Origin: Fibrobacterales bacterium
Lineage (GTDB): Bacteria; Fibrobacterota; Fibrobacteria; Fibrobacterales; CADBQJ01
Direction: 5' to 3'
DNA length: 33,936 bases
Assembly: GCA_017650365.1 (NCBI GenBank)
Contig: JAGCEZ010000014.1
Coordinates: 1 to 33,936, forward strand
Below are positions 7,203 through 14,679 of this stretch, one piece after another (positions within the stretch are counted from its first letter, which is position 1; every line of letters starts with the position of its first letter). Under the pieces are notes generated by a model that made no database searches, had not been told where the DNA came from, and was given only the letters and a program-made list of their open reading frames with translations. Position numbers and translations under genes: made by a program.

Positions 7203-8726
7203 CTAGAGCTTCATGTCGGAGGTGGGGTTGGCTTCGAATCCCTCGACCTCCTCCTTGAGCTGGCAGAACCCGGTGAAGCGCCCGAAGAGCATTTCGTCGA
7301 ATTCCACCTTGATGTTCTTCTGCGAGCGGTCCTTGCCGGCGAAGGTGCTGACGAACCAGCCCTTGTCGCCGTCGCTCTTGACGGGGGCCTTGGCGAAGAC
7401 GTCGTATTCCATCGGCCCGTAGTGGGTGCCGTAGGCCGGCCAGCCGTCGCGGCCCACCCAGAGCCCGATGAAGCCCGCCGCCTTGAAGCGGTCCCAGTTG
7501 TCGTCGTTCCACTTGTACTTGCCCTTCCAGTTCTTGCTGGAGAAGAGCCAGTCGGCGAACGTGTCCTGGTACTGGTAGCGCTTGTTGGGGAGCGAGCCGT
7601 TGCCCACGGGCATGCGGAGCGCCAGGAGCGGCAGCTGCAGGCCCTGCGAGATCGTCCTGCTCCAGTCGAGCCACTGGTCGAACTGCGACTGGTTCCAGAA
7701 GAAGATGTCCTTGCCCGAGCCCGGCATGTTCTTGCCGTCGGCGGCGCCCGGATAGCCGGCCTTCGCGTAGCCCGCGTCGTAGGAGTACTTGTCCACGGCG
7801 ATCATGTCGGGCCAGTAGGAGGAGGCGAAGAGCGGGACGCCCTGCGAGTAGTCCCAGCCGAAGATCTCGCGGAAGAAGCGGACGTTGGCCATCGCCGAGA
7901 GGCGGACGTCGGACTCGGTCCAGTTGACGAGGTTCCCCTCGCCCTGGAAGTCGAAGCCGCCCTTGAAGATCTGCTCGTTGATGTCCTCGACCGCGGAGCC
8001 GGCGGAGCAGCCGCGCGCGTAGACCGACCAGGAGTTGGCGTGGAGGGCGATCAGCGGGCTGGGCATGAAGCGGCGGATGGTGACCATCACGGCGCGCGCC
8101 CAGTCGCTCACGGTGTTGGAGTACATGTCGAGGTAGTCGAACTCGGGCCCCAGCTTCAGGTCGGCGTTGCGGACGAGCGCGGGGAACTTCAGGATCTCGC
8201 CGTAGGACTTGCCGGAGGCCGACGCGCGGTTGGCGAAGTGGAAGCGCGCCTGCAGGAGCGTGGCCCAGACGCCCGGCTCGACGACGACCACGGTGTTCAT
8301 CGCGTTGGCCTCCCAGAGCGCCTCGCCCATCTTCTTGATGGCGCGGAAGTAGTCGCGGACCAGCGCGGTGTCGTTCATCGAGGCGATCAGCTTGTCGATG
8401 TTGGTCTCGGCCTTGAAGAACTGGAGGATGAAGCCGTTGGAGAGCCCGAGGCGCTGGCCGTCGTCCACGAACTTCCTGATGTCGGCCAGGCGCGCGTCGA
8501 TCGACTCGTAGGCCGTGTTGACGTAGGTGTAGTGGTAGTAGCCCCTCACGCCCTTGGCCGCGGGGAGGAGCAGGCTGGCCTCGTTCTTCGCGTCGTCGGC
8601 CAGGCCGAGGACCACTTCGTTGGGCCAGCCGCTGGGCATGCGGATGCTTCGCTGCGCGCCGACCGTGGCGACGACGCCGAGCACGGCGACGCAGATCGCG
8701 ATTCTGGAAAACAGTTTAGACGCCAT
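7203..8726 (-). CDS. Secreted protein, TIM-barrel glycosidase-like, paralogue of the following gene
   Basis: A 507-residue product with a signal peptide (MASKLFSRIAICVAVLGVVATVGAQ) and a strong ribosome-binding site (GAGGTGA 4 bases before ATG). It shares order and spacing of motifs with the 861-residue protein downstream: VVVVEPGVWATLLQARFHF (145-163), the HANSWSVYARGCS segment, VRLSAMANVRFFREIFGW, VDKYSYDAG, FFWNQSQFDQWLDW, MPVGNGSLPN, YQYQDTFADWLFSSKNW and DNWDRFKAAGFIGLW. It lacks the beta-rich C-terminal extension. The GH-like barrel assignment rests on the strand-helix rhythm and on Glu150 at the end of a hydrophobic strand, so the enzymatic role is inferred, not shown. Its own terminator follows, so the two paralogues are probably separate transcription units. 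Confidence 0.85.
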   Translation of the reverse strand: MASKLFSRIAICVAVLGVVATVGAQRSIRMPSGWPNEVVLGLADDAKNEASLLLPAAKGVRGYYHYTYVNTAYESIDARLADIRKFVDDGQRLGLSNGFILQFFKAETNIDKLIASMNDTALVRDYFRAIKKMGEALWEANAMNTVVVVEPGVWATLLQARFHFANRASASGKSYGEILKFPALVRNADLKLGPEFDYLDMYSNTVSDWARAVMVTIRRFMPSPLIALHANSWSVYARGCSAGSAVEDINEQIFKGGFDFQGEGNLVNWTESDVRLSAMANVRFFREIFGWDYSQGVPLFASSYWPDMIAVDKYSYDAGYAKAGYPGAADGKNMPGSGKDIFFWNQSQFDQWLDWSRTISQGLQLPLLALRMPVGNGSLPNKRYQYQDTFADWLFSSKNWKGKYKWNDDNWDRFKAAGFIGLWVGRDGWPAYGTHYGPMEYDVFAKAPVKSDGDKGWFVSTFAGKDRSQKNIKVEFDEMLFGRFTGFCQLKEEVEGFEANPTSDMKL

Positions 8727-8771
8727 CTTTCACCTCGTTTTCACGGCGGCCGAAAGGGGCCCGCCTACTCC

Positions 8772-8780
8772 TGATATACT
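8772..8780 (+). promoter_or_regulatory. Extended -10 promoter candidate upstream of ffh
   Basis: TGATATACT contains an extended -10 (TG-n-TATACT, hexamer 8775-8780) in the 122-base gap between divergent genes. No good -35 is present 17 bases upstream, as is usual for extended -10 promoters. Transcription would begin near 8787, just before an AAAGGAGA ribosome-binding site that serves a short leader ORF rather than ffh. Confidence 0.5.
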
Positions 8781-8807
8781 CTTTTCAATAAGCTAAAGGA
8801 GAAAAAA

Positions 8808-8888
8808 ATGGGATTTTTCGGATTTTTCCGGATTTCTACCTTTGGGCCATGTTCGAACAGCTCACCGACCGCCTCGAAGGCGTCCTGA
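8808..8888 (+). CDS. Possible 26-codon leader peptide overlapping the ffh start
   Basis: An AAAGGAGA Shine-Dalgarno at 8795-8802 is followed 5 bases later by ATG 8808. The reading frame runs 26 codons to TGA 8886-8888, ending 37 bases inside ffh in another frame. The peptide begins MGFFGFFRIS and is encoded partly by a GGATTTTTC tandem repeat. The ribosome-binding site is much better than anything in front of ffh, which suggests translational coupling or regulation. It could equally be fortuitous. Confidence 0.3.
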   Translation: MGFFGFFRISTFGPCSNSSPTASKAS

Positions 8889-10174
8889 AAAACCTCCGCG
8901 GCGAGGGAAAGCTCACCGAAGAGAACGTCTCCACCGCCCTCCGCGAGGTCAGAAGGGCCTTTTTGGAGGCCGACGTCAGCTTCGACGTCACCCGCGAGTT
9001 CGTGCAGGCGGTCAAGGCGAAGGCCCTCGGGGCCGACGTCCTCCAGTCCGTCTCCCCCGGGCAGATGATCGTCAAGATCATCCACGACGAGCTCGTGCAG
9101 ACGATGGGGGGCGTCCAGCGCGAAATCGACCTCTCGGGCACGCCGCCCTGCGGGATCCTGATGTGCGGCCTCCAGGGCTCCGGCAAGACCACCTTCGCGG
9201 GCAAGCTGGCGCTCTGGCTGCGCTCGAAGAAGAAGCGGAAGGTGCTTCTGGTCGCGGCCGACGTCTACCGGCCCGCCGCCATCGACCAGCTGGTCACGCT
9301 CGGGAAGAGCCTGGGCGTCGAGGTCTGGCAGGAGGGCCAGGGCGACCCCGTGAGGATCTGCGAAAACGCGCTGGACCACGCGCGCAAAAACGGCTTCGAC
9401 ACCGTGATCTACGACACGGCGGGCCGCCTGCAGATCGACGACCAGCTGATGCAGGAGCTGGAGAGGATCCAGGCCGCGGTCAAACCCTCCGAAACGCTCT
9501 TCGTGGCCGACGCGATGATCGGGCAGGAGGCCGTGAACGTCGCGGCCGAGTTCCACCGGCGCCTGGCCTTCACGGGGGTCTGCCTCTCCAAGCTGGACGG
9601 CGACGCCCGCGGCGGCGCCGCCCTCTCCATCCGCAAGGCGACCGGAGCCCCGGTGCTCTTCGTGGGCGTGGGCGAAAAGCTGCACGAACTGGAGCCCTTC
9701 CACCCCGACCGCCTCGCGGGGCGCATCCTGGGGATGGGCGACGTGGTCTCGCTGGTCGAGAAGGCGCAGGAGGTGGTGGACGCGAAGGAGGCGAAGAGCC
9801 TCACGCGCAAGCTCCTCAACAACACCTTCGACCTGGAGGACTTCCTCGGGCAGCTGCGCGCGGTGAAGAAGATGGGCCCGCTGAAGAGCGTGCTCGGCAT
9901 GCTCCCGGGCATGGGCCAGCTCTCCGACATGGTGGACGAGAAGCAGATCAACCGCGTGGAGGCGATCATCTCGTCGATGACGCCGAAGGAACGCCGCGAA
10001 CCCCGGATCCTGAACGGATCGCGCCGCAAGCGCATCGCGCTCGGCTCGGGGACCACCGCGCAGCAGGTCAACCAGGTGCTCGCCCAGTTCGAGCAGATGA
10101 AGAAGATGACCAGGCAGCTGAGCGCCATGGCGACCCGGATGAAGGGCAGGAAGGGCCCGATGTTCCGCCGCTGA
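8849..10174 (+). CDS. ffh: Signal recognition particle protein Ffh (SRP54), GTPase
   Basis: This is the protein core of the bacterial signal recognition particle. It binds 4.5S RNA and nascent signal sequences and docks with FtsY to target membrane proteins. In order: N helical bundle (1-90), P-loop GLQGSGKTT (107-115), DVYRPAA (138-144), DTAGR (189-193), SKLDGDARGG (247-256), GVGEK, and the RILGMGD linker. The Met-rich M domain carries MKKMGPLKSVLGMLPGMGQL and the RNA-binding SGTTAQQVNQVLAQF segment. The length of 441 residues is normal. No other in-frame start exists downstream of the stop at 8789-8791. No Shine-Dalgarno precedes the ATG; instead TACCTT lies 6 bases before it, compatible with a leaderless transcript. 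The lysine aminomutase gene follows after 19 bases. Confidence 0.97.
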   Translation: MFEQLTDRLEGVLKNLRGEGKLTEENVSTALREVRRAFLEADVSFDVTREFVQAVKAKALGADVLQSVSPGQMIVKIIHDELVQTMGGVQREIDLSGTPPCGILMCGLQGSGKTTFAGKLALWLRSKKKRKVLLVAADVYRPAAIDQLVTLGKSLGVEVWQEGQGDPVRICENALDHARKNGFDTVIYDTAGRLQIDDQLMQELERIQAAVKPSETLFVADAMIGQEAVNVAAEFHRRLAFTGVCLSKLDGDARGGAALSIRKATGAPVLFVGVGEKLHELEPFHPDRLAGRILGMGDVVSLVEKAQEVVDAKEAKSLTRKLLNNTFDLEDFLGQLRAVKKMGPLKSVLGMLPGMGQLSDMVDEKQINRVEAIISSMTPKERREPRILNGSRRKRIALGSGTTAQQVNQVLAQFEQMKKMTRQLSAMATRMKGRKGPMFRR

Positions 10175-10193
10175 CGCCGGCGCGGGCTCGTCC

Positions 10194-11420
10194 ATGGGCG
10201 CGAACGGCTTCATCCCGGAGGACCTTGCGGACGCGGAGGACTGGCGCGCCCAGCTCCGGAACTCGATCCGCGACGTGGAGGCGCTGAAGGCGCGCTTCCC
10301 CGGACTCCCCGACCCGGAGGGAATCGCCCGCGCGGCGGCGAGGTTCCCCTTCTCCGTCACGCCCTACTACGCGAGCCTGGTCGAGAAGCCCTCGTTCGAC
10401 GACCCGATCTTCCGGATGTCGGTCCCCTCGCCCGAGGAGCTGGACGACCCGCCCTTCCTGCTCGAGGACCCGATCGGCGAGAACCGCCACATGGTCGCGC
10501 CCGGGCTGGTGCACCGCTACCCCGACCGCGCGATGCTCATTTCGACGTCGTTCTGCGCGGTCTACTGCCGGCACTGCACGCGGAAGCGGATCACGGGCGC
10601 GAAGCGCGGCGCGATCTCCGAAGCCCGCCTGGACGAGGCGGCCGCCTACCTGAAGGCGCATCCCGAGGTGAAGGACGTGCTGGTCTCGGGCGGCGACCCG
10701 CTCCTGCTCCCCACTCCCCTGCTGGAACGGATTGTCCGGAAGATCCGCGAGGTTCCCTCGGTCGAGGTGATCCGGATCTGCACGCGCGCGCCGGTCACGC
10801 TCCCGATGCGCATCGACGACGAACTGCTCGCGATGCTGCGGAGGCACGGCCCGATCTGGATGAACACCCACTTCAACCACCCGCGCGAGCTGACGCCGCG
10901 CGCGGTCGCCGCGGCGGGCGCGGTCGTGGACGCGGGGATCCCGCTCTGCAACCAGAGCGTGCTGCTCCGCGGCGTGAACGACGACCCGCTGGTCATGGAG
11001 GAGCTCGTGCGCGGGCTCCTGCGGGCGCGGATCAAGCCCTACTACCTCTTCCAGTGCGACCTGGTCCGGGGCATCGAGCACTTCCGCACGCCGATTTCGA
11101 AGGGGCTCGAGATCATGGAGCACCTCCGCGGGCGCGTGAGCGGCCTGGCGATTCCCTGCTACGCGTTCGACGTGCCCGGTGGCGAGGGCAAGGTGCCGCT
11201 CCTGCCCGAATACATCGTCTCGAAGAGCGAGACGCACACGGTGCTGCGCACCTGGCGCGGACTCTTCTTCGACCATCCCGAACCGCGGCCCGCCGGCGCC
11301 GCGCCGGAAGCCCCCGCCGGAACCTCGTGGAACGACGACTTCTGCGCCCGGGCGATCACGGACCGTCGCACCTCCGACCGCGACTTCGGGGAGTGGCTGG
11401 AGGAGATTCCGGAAGTCTAG
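10194..11420 (+). CDS. kamA: Lysine 2,3-aminomutase family radical SAM/PLP enzyme
   Basis: The 408-residue protein carries the radical-SAM cluster motif CAVYCRHC (121-128), the SGGDPL motif (165-170) and the PLP lysine in PGGEGK (328-333). Both acidic residues that in clostridial KamA hold the epsilon-amino group of lysine are present, in FQCDL (Asp289) and FDVPGG (Asp326). This favours lysine 2,3-aminomutase (L-lysine to L-beta-lysine) over glutamate aminomutase. It is longer than EpmB-type enzymes, and no epmA or efp gene is adjacent, so an EpmB role is less likely but not excluded. No AblB acetyltransferase or lysine-fermentation gene follows, so the fate of beta-lysine is not visible. It begins 19 bases after ffh without an evident ribosome-binding site and is probably expressed from the ffh transcript. 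Confidence 0.88.
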   Translation: MGANGFIPEDLADAEDWRAQLRNSIRDVEALKARFPGLPDPEGIARAAARFPFSVTPYYASLVEKPSFDDPIFRMSVPSPEELDDPPFLLEDPIGENRHMVAPGLVHRYPDRAMLISTSFCAVYCRHCTRKRITGAKRGAISEARLDEAAAYLKAHPEVKDVLVSGGDPLLLPTPLLERIVRKIREVPSVEVIRICTRAPVTLPMRIDDELLAMLRRHGPIWMNTHFNHPRELTPRAVAAAGAVVDAGIPLCNQSVLLRGVNDDPLVMEELVRGLLRARIKPYYLFQCDLVRGIEHFRTPISKGLEIMEHLRGRVSGLAIPCYAFDVPGGEGKVPLLPEYIVSKSETHTVLRTWRGLFFDHPEPRPAGAAPEAPAGTSWNDDFCARAITDRRTSDRDFGEWLEEIPEV

Positions 11421-11444
11421 GCGCCGCGCGCCGTTTCCGGAACG

Positions 11445-12272
11445 TCAGTAGAGGAATTCGAAATCCTTGACGACGAGACGGGCGCCCTTGGTCCCCTCGA
11501 AATGGTCGCCGCGGCGGCTGGAGGCGAAGACGACGTTGACGTGCGTGACCGGTTCGCCGGCGGCGCCCTGTTCGACCCCGTCGGGCAGCGGGTCGGCCCC
11601 CTTGTGGAGCCGGCCGTAGACGAAATAGAGCTCCACCGTGCGCAGTCCGTTGGAGTCGCGCGCGGAGATGGAGCGCACCCCCTCGCGCGTCATGTCGGAG
11701 TCGTTCGGCGAGCTGTACCAGGCCGTCGCGACGTAGCGCCGCGAGCCGCCGGAGCGGTTTTCCAGCGTGGCCATCACCGTGCAGGAGTCCCCCAGCCCCT
11801 CGTAGGCCATCTTCACGCGGATTCCCTTCGGCCGCGCGGTGAACGGCGTCCCCCAGTCGATCAGCTTCTTGCCGTCGTCGGTGAAGCCCAGCAGCTGCGC
11901 GAGCGAGAGTTCGCGCTGGATGCGCCCGGTGAAGAGGTTGCCGCTGGCGATTACCCCGACCACGCGCCGCGTGACGAGCTCCGCCGCGACGGAACCGTCC
12001 TTGAGGACGACCGGTTTCGTGGGCCAGTTCTTCGACCCCGAAGCCGAGAAGGCGGGATTCCCGTTGTCCCAGACGGTCTGTCCCGAGTCTCCGGCCATGG
12101 CGTCGCACTGCACGTGCCCGAAGGTGGCGAAGCCGCGGACCTGCTCGGAATGCCATCTGGAGAAGTCGGAGCCCGGCAGCTGCGGGCCCAGGTTCGTGAG
12201 GAAGAGCGGCTGCGCCGCGAGCGGAACGGCCAGCGCGAAGAGAAGCAGGGCGGAGAGGACTCCCCTACGCAC
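11445..12272 (-). CDS. Secreted PCMD-domain (putative carbohydrate metabolism) protein
   Basis: A 275-residue protein with a signal peptide (MRRGVLSALLLFALAVPLAAQ). It has the hallmarks of the PCMD family: an early LPGSDFSRWHSE segment, WDNGNPAFSASG, a strand-rich middle and the characteristic ending VVFASSRRGDHFEGTKGARL followed by VVKDFEFLY. PCMD proteins are secreted beta-sandwich proteins found mainly in Bacteroidetes and relatives and are thought to bind or act on carbohydrate; the activity is not established. The start overlaps the end of the glycosyltransferase gene by 8 bases, so the two are translationally linked. I see no C-terminal sorting domain. Confidence 0.85.
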   Translation of the reverse strand: MRRGVLSALLLFALAVPLAAQPLFLTNLGPQLPGSDFSRWHSEQVRGFATFGHVQCDAMAGDSGQTVWDNGNPAFSASGSKNWPTKPVVLKDGSVAAELVTRRVVGVIASGNLFTGRIQRELSLAQLLGFTDDGKKLIDWGTPFTARPKGIRVKMAYEGLGDSCTVMATLENRSGGSRRYVATAWYSSPNDSDMTREGVRSISARDSNGLRTVELYFVYGRLHKGADPLPDGVEQGAAGEPVTHVNVVFASSRRGDHFEGTKGARLVVKDFEFLY

Positions 12273-13383
12273 GGGGCCTCCCGGGCTTCAGCCCGCGGTA
12301 CACCTCGATCATCCGCTCCACCGAACGCGTCACGCGGTACCGTTCGCCCTCCTCGGCGTAGCGCGGAGCCATCGCGGCCCGTTCCTCCGGATGCTCGATC
12401 CACCAGTCGATCTTCGCGGCGAGGTCCGCGGGGTCGCCGTGGCGGAAGAGCGAGCGGTCATCGAGCGCGAACTGCGGCGTGGCGCTCTTGGGCGAATCGG
12501 AGATGACCGGCACGAGGCCGCAGCTGAAGGCCTCCATGCAGGAGATGGCCTCGATCTCGACGTCGGAGGCGTGCACGTAGAGGTCCGTGGAGGCGATCAG
12601 CTTCAGAAGCTCTTCCGTGGAATAGAAGCCGAAGGTGGCGGGGACGGGCAGCGCCTCGGCCATCTTCCTGTATTTCGCGGCGCTGGGGCCCTGCCCGGCG
12701 AAGTGGAGCTCGATTTCGTCCCGGTGCTTCGAGAGGAGCGCGGCGCGGATCACCAGGTCCTGGCGCTTCTCCGGGCTCAGGCGCCCGATCATCAGGATGC
12801 GGAACCGTTCGTGCGGAATCCTCTCCATCGGGCGGAAGATCTCGTCCACGCCGTTGCTGATCACGTGGAGATCGGCCTTGTAGCCGTTCCTGCGCAGTTC
12901 GCCCGCGATGAAGGCGCTCGGGCAGTGGATGTCGGCGAAGCGTCCGAAGAAGTAGCGGCGCAGGAATCCGTAGAAGAAGCGCGCGACGCAATCGAAGCGG
13001 CCCAGCCCGATGTTGTAGGAGATGTTCTCGGCCTGGATGTGGAACGCCGCCAGGCAGGGAATCCCCCTGGCGCGGGCCGCCTTCTCCACGACGCGGGCCA
13101 GCGGAAAAGGCATGTAGAAGTGGACCACGTCCACGCCGTCGAGGAAGGCCTCGATCGTCTTCGCGTCGGGCTTCGCGAAGGTAATGTGCTGCTTGTCGGC
13201 GAAGTAGGTGACCAGCGGGATCCAGGCGCGTTGGAGAACGTACTTGTCGGGGCCGGGCGCGCCGGCGGTCAGCACGCGGACGACGTGTCCCTGCGCGCGG
13301 AGATGCTCCACGAACCGTCTCGCGGAGCAGGTGGTGCCGTTGTTGAGATCGTCGAAGCTGTCGACGACGAATCCGATGACCAT
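12265..13383 (-). CDS. GT4-type glycosyltransferase (GT-B fold)
   Basis: A 372-residue cytoplasmic or membrane-associated sugar transferase. The N-terminal Rossmann half starts IGFVVDSFDDLNNGTTCSAR and includes DVVHFYMPFPLARVV. The C-terminal half has ISNGVDEIFRP, MIGRLSPEKRQDLVIRAAL, LHFAGQGP, ASTDLYVHASDVEIEAISCM and EAFSCGLVPVISDSP, the nucleotide-sugar-binding E-x7-E-like region of GT4 enzymes. It resembles glycolipid- or mannosyl-transferases, but donor and acceptor cannot be told. The gene lies 48 bases after pyrC' and overlaps the PCMD gene by 8 bases. Its ATG has no clear ribosome-binding site; TAGTTT lies 9 bases upstream, so a separate start of transcription is possible. Confidence 0.88.
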   Translation of the reverse strand: MVIGFVVDSFDDLNNGTTCSARRFVEHLRAQGHVVRVLTAGAPGPDKYVLQRAWIPLVTYFADKQHITFAKPDAKTIEAFLDGVDVVHFYMPFPLARVVEKAARARGIPCLAAFHIQAENISYNIGLGRFDCVARFFYGFLRRYFFGRFADIHCPSAFIAGELRRNGYKADLHVISNGVDEIFRPMERIPHERFRILMIGRLSPEKRQDLVIRAALLSKHRDEIELHFAGQGPSAAKYRKMAEALPVPATFGFYSTEELLKLIASTDLYVHASDVEIEAISCMEAFSCGLVPVISDSPKSATPQFALDDRSLFRHGDPADLAAKIDWWIEHPEERAAMAPRYAEEGERYRVTRSVERMIEVYRGLKPGRPRA

Positions 13384-13431
13384 GACGCAGTCAAACTACA
13401 AAACGCACGGTCCGCGAACCACCCCCGGCGC

Positions 13432-14679
13432 CTACGCGCCGAGGAGTTCGCCGCGCAGGACGAGCGCGCGGCAGCGGCCCTTGAGCGTCTGCCCCATGAG
13501 CGGCGAGTTGGAGACCGCGCCGGCGAAGTCGGAGGAGGAGACGATCAGCGTGGCGTCGGGATCCCAGAGCATCCATTCGCCGGCGGCGTCGGCGGGGCCG
13601 AGGCCGAGGACGCGGCGCGGGCCCGCGGAGAAGAGCTCGACCGCGCGGGCCAGCGTCTCTTCCGAGGCCCCGCCGAGGACTTCGAGCAGGAGCGGGAACG
13701 CGGTCTCCAGTCCGACGGAACCGGGCTCCGTGGCGGAGAAGTGGTCGGTCTTGCGCTCGGGGAGCACCGGGATGTGCTGCGCGGCAACGGCGTCCACCGC
13801 GCCCGCGCGGACCAGTTCGGCCATCTTCGCGCGGCGCGCGGCCGAGCGGAGCGGAGGCACGAGGTGCAGCGAGGCGTCGAGCCCGACGAGGTCCTCTTCG
13901 TCGAAGGCGAGGTCCATCAGCGGGACGTCGCAGGTGACGTCCACGCCCTCGGCCTTCGCCTTCGCGATCATCTCGACCGAGGAGGGCAGGGTGACGTGCT
14001 TGACGTGCACCGGGGCGCCGACGGCGCGGGCCACCTCGATGATGCGGAAGACGGAGATGGTCTCGGCGAACTCGGGGCGGCCGGGCAGGCCGTAGAGGTC
14101 GGCGACGTGGCCCGCGGGGACCGAGACCCCGGAGGACCAGGCCCGTTCCGTCGGGAAGAGGTGGACGCGGCAGGGGCACTGCTTCGCGTAGGTGAGCGCC
14201 AGCTCGAGGTAGCGCGTGGTCGGGAGCCCCTTCAGGCCGTTGCTGAAGGCCGTGGCGCCCGCGTGGACCATCTCCACCATCTCGGGCAGGAGCTCGCCCT
14301 TGAGGTCCGCAGAGATCGCCGCGGCGATGCGCATGTCCACGGGGAGGTTCTCGACCTGCCGGCGGACCAGCTCGACCACGGAGGGGTTGTCGATGACCGG
14401 GTGCTCCTCGGGCGTGAGGAGCGCGCAGGAGAAGCCGCCGCGCAGCATCGCCTCGAAGCCGGAGGCGAAGGTGTAGATGTGCTCCAGGCCGGGCTGGCGG
14501 AAGTCGGCGTGGAGCTCGGCCAGCGCGGGCAGGAGGTACTGGCCGGCGGCCTCGACGGGCTCGATCCCCTCGGGCGCGGCGGCGGGGAACTCCGTCCCGT
14601 TTTCGGTCAGGAGGGTCCATTCGCGCGGGACGAACCTGCCGTTTTCCCAGACTTTGGCGTCGTGCAGCAGGGTTTTCAT
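13432..14679 (-). CDS. pyrC': Dihydroorotase-like protein (PyrC'/PyrX), probably catalytically inactive
   Basis: A 415-residue amidohydrolase-fold protein of the class I dihydroorotase family: PALAELHADFRQPG (51-64), AFSNGLKG (144-151), VHVKHVTLPSSVEMI (224-238) and SVGLETAFPLLLE (321-333) align with dihydroorotase landmarks. Metal-site residues are altered. The HxH motif is His57-Ala-Asp59, the AFSDDG aspartate is Asn147, the VTPHH segment is DVPLMDL, and the catalytic ATDHAPH is AAQHIPV (Gln301). This is the pattern of the inactive PyrC' subunits that pack with aspartate transcarbamoylase in Pseudomonas-like organisms. The start overlaps pyrB by four bases (ATGA), consistent with a stoichiometric complex. 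A true dihydroorotase should be encoded elsewhere. Confidence 0.88.
   Translation of the reverse strand: MKTLLHDAKVWENGRFVPREWTLLTENGTEFPAAAPEGIEPVEAAGQYLLPALAELHADFRQPGLEHIYTFASGFEAMLRGGFSCALLTPEEHPVIDNPSVVELVRRQVENLPVDMRIAAAISADLKGELLPEMVEMVHAGATAFSNGLKGLPTTRYLELALTYAKQCPCRVHLFPTERAWSSGVSVPAGHVADLYGLPGRPEFAETISVFRIIEVARAVGAPVHVKHVTLPSSVEMIAKAKAEGVDVTCDVPLMDLAFDEEDLVGLDASLHLVPPLRSAARRAKMAELVRAGAVDAVAAQHIPVLPERKTDHFSATEPGSVGLETAFPLLLEVLGGASEETLARAVELFSAGPRRVLGLGPADAAGEWMLWDPDATLIVSSSDFAGAVSNSPLMGQTLKGRCRALVLRGELLGA

Noticed and set aside
10194-11420. EpmB (EF-P beta-lysylation) as identity of the aminomutase
   Set aside because: Length and both lysine-recognition aspartates favour KamA, and no epmA or efp is adjacent. 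Kept only as an alternative.
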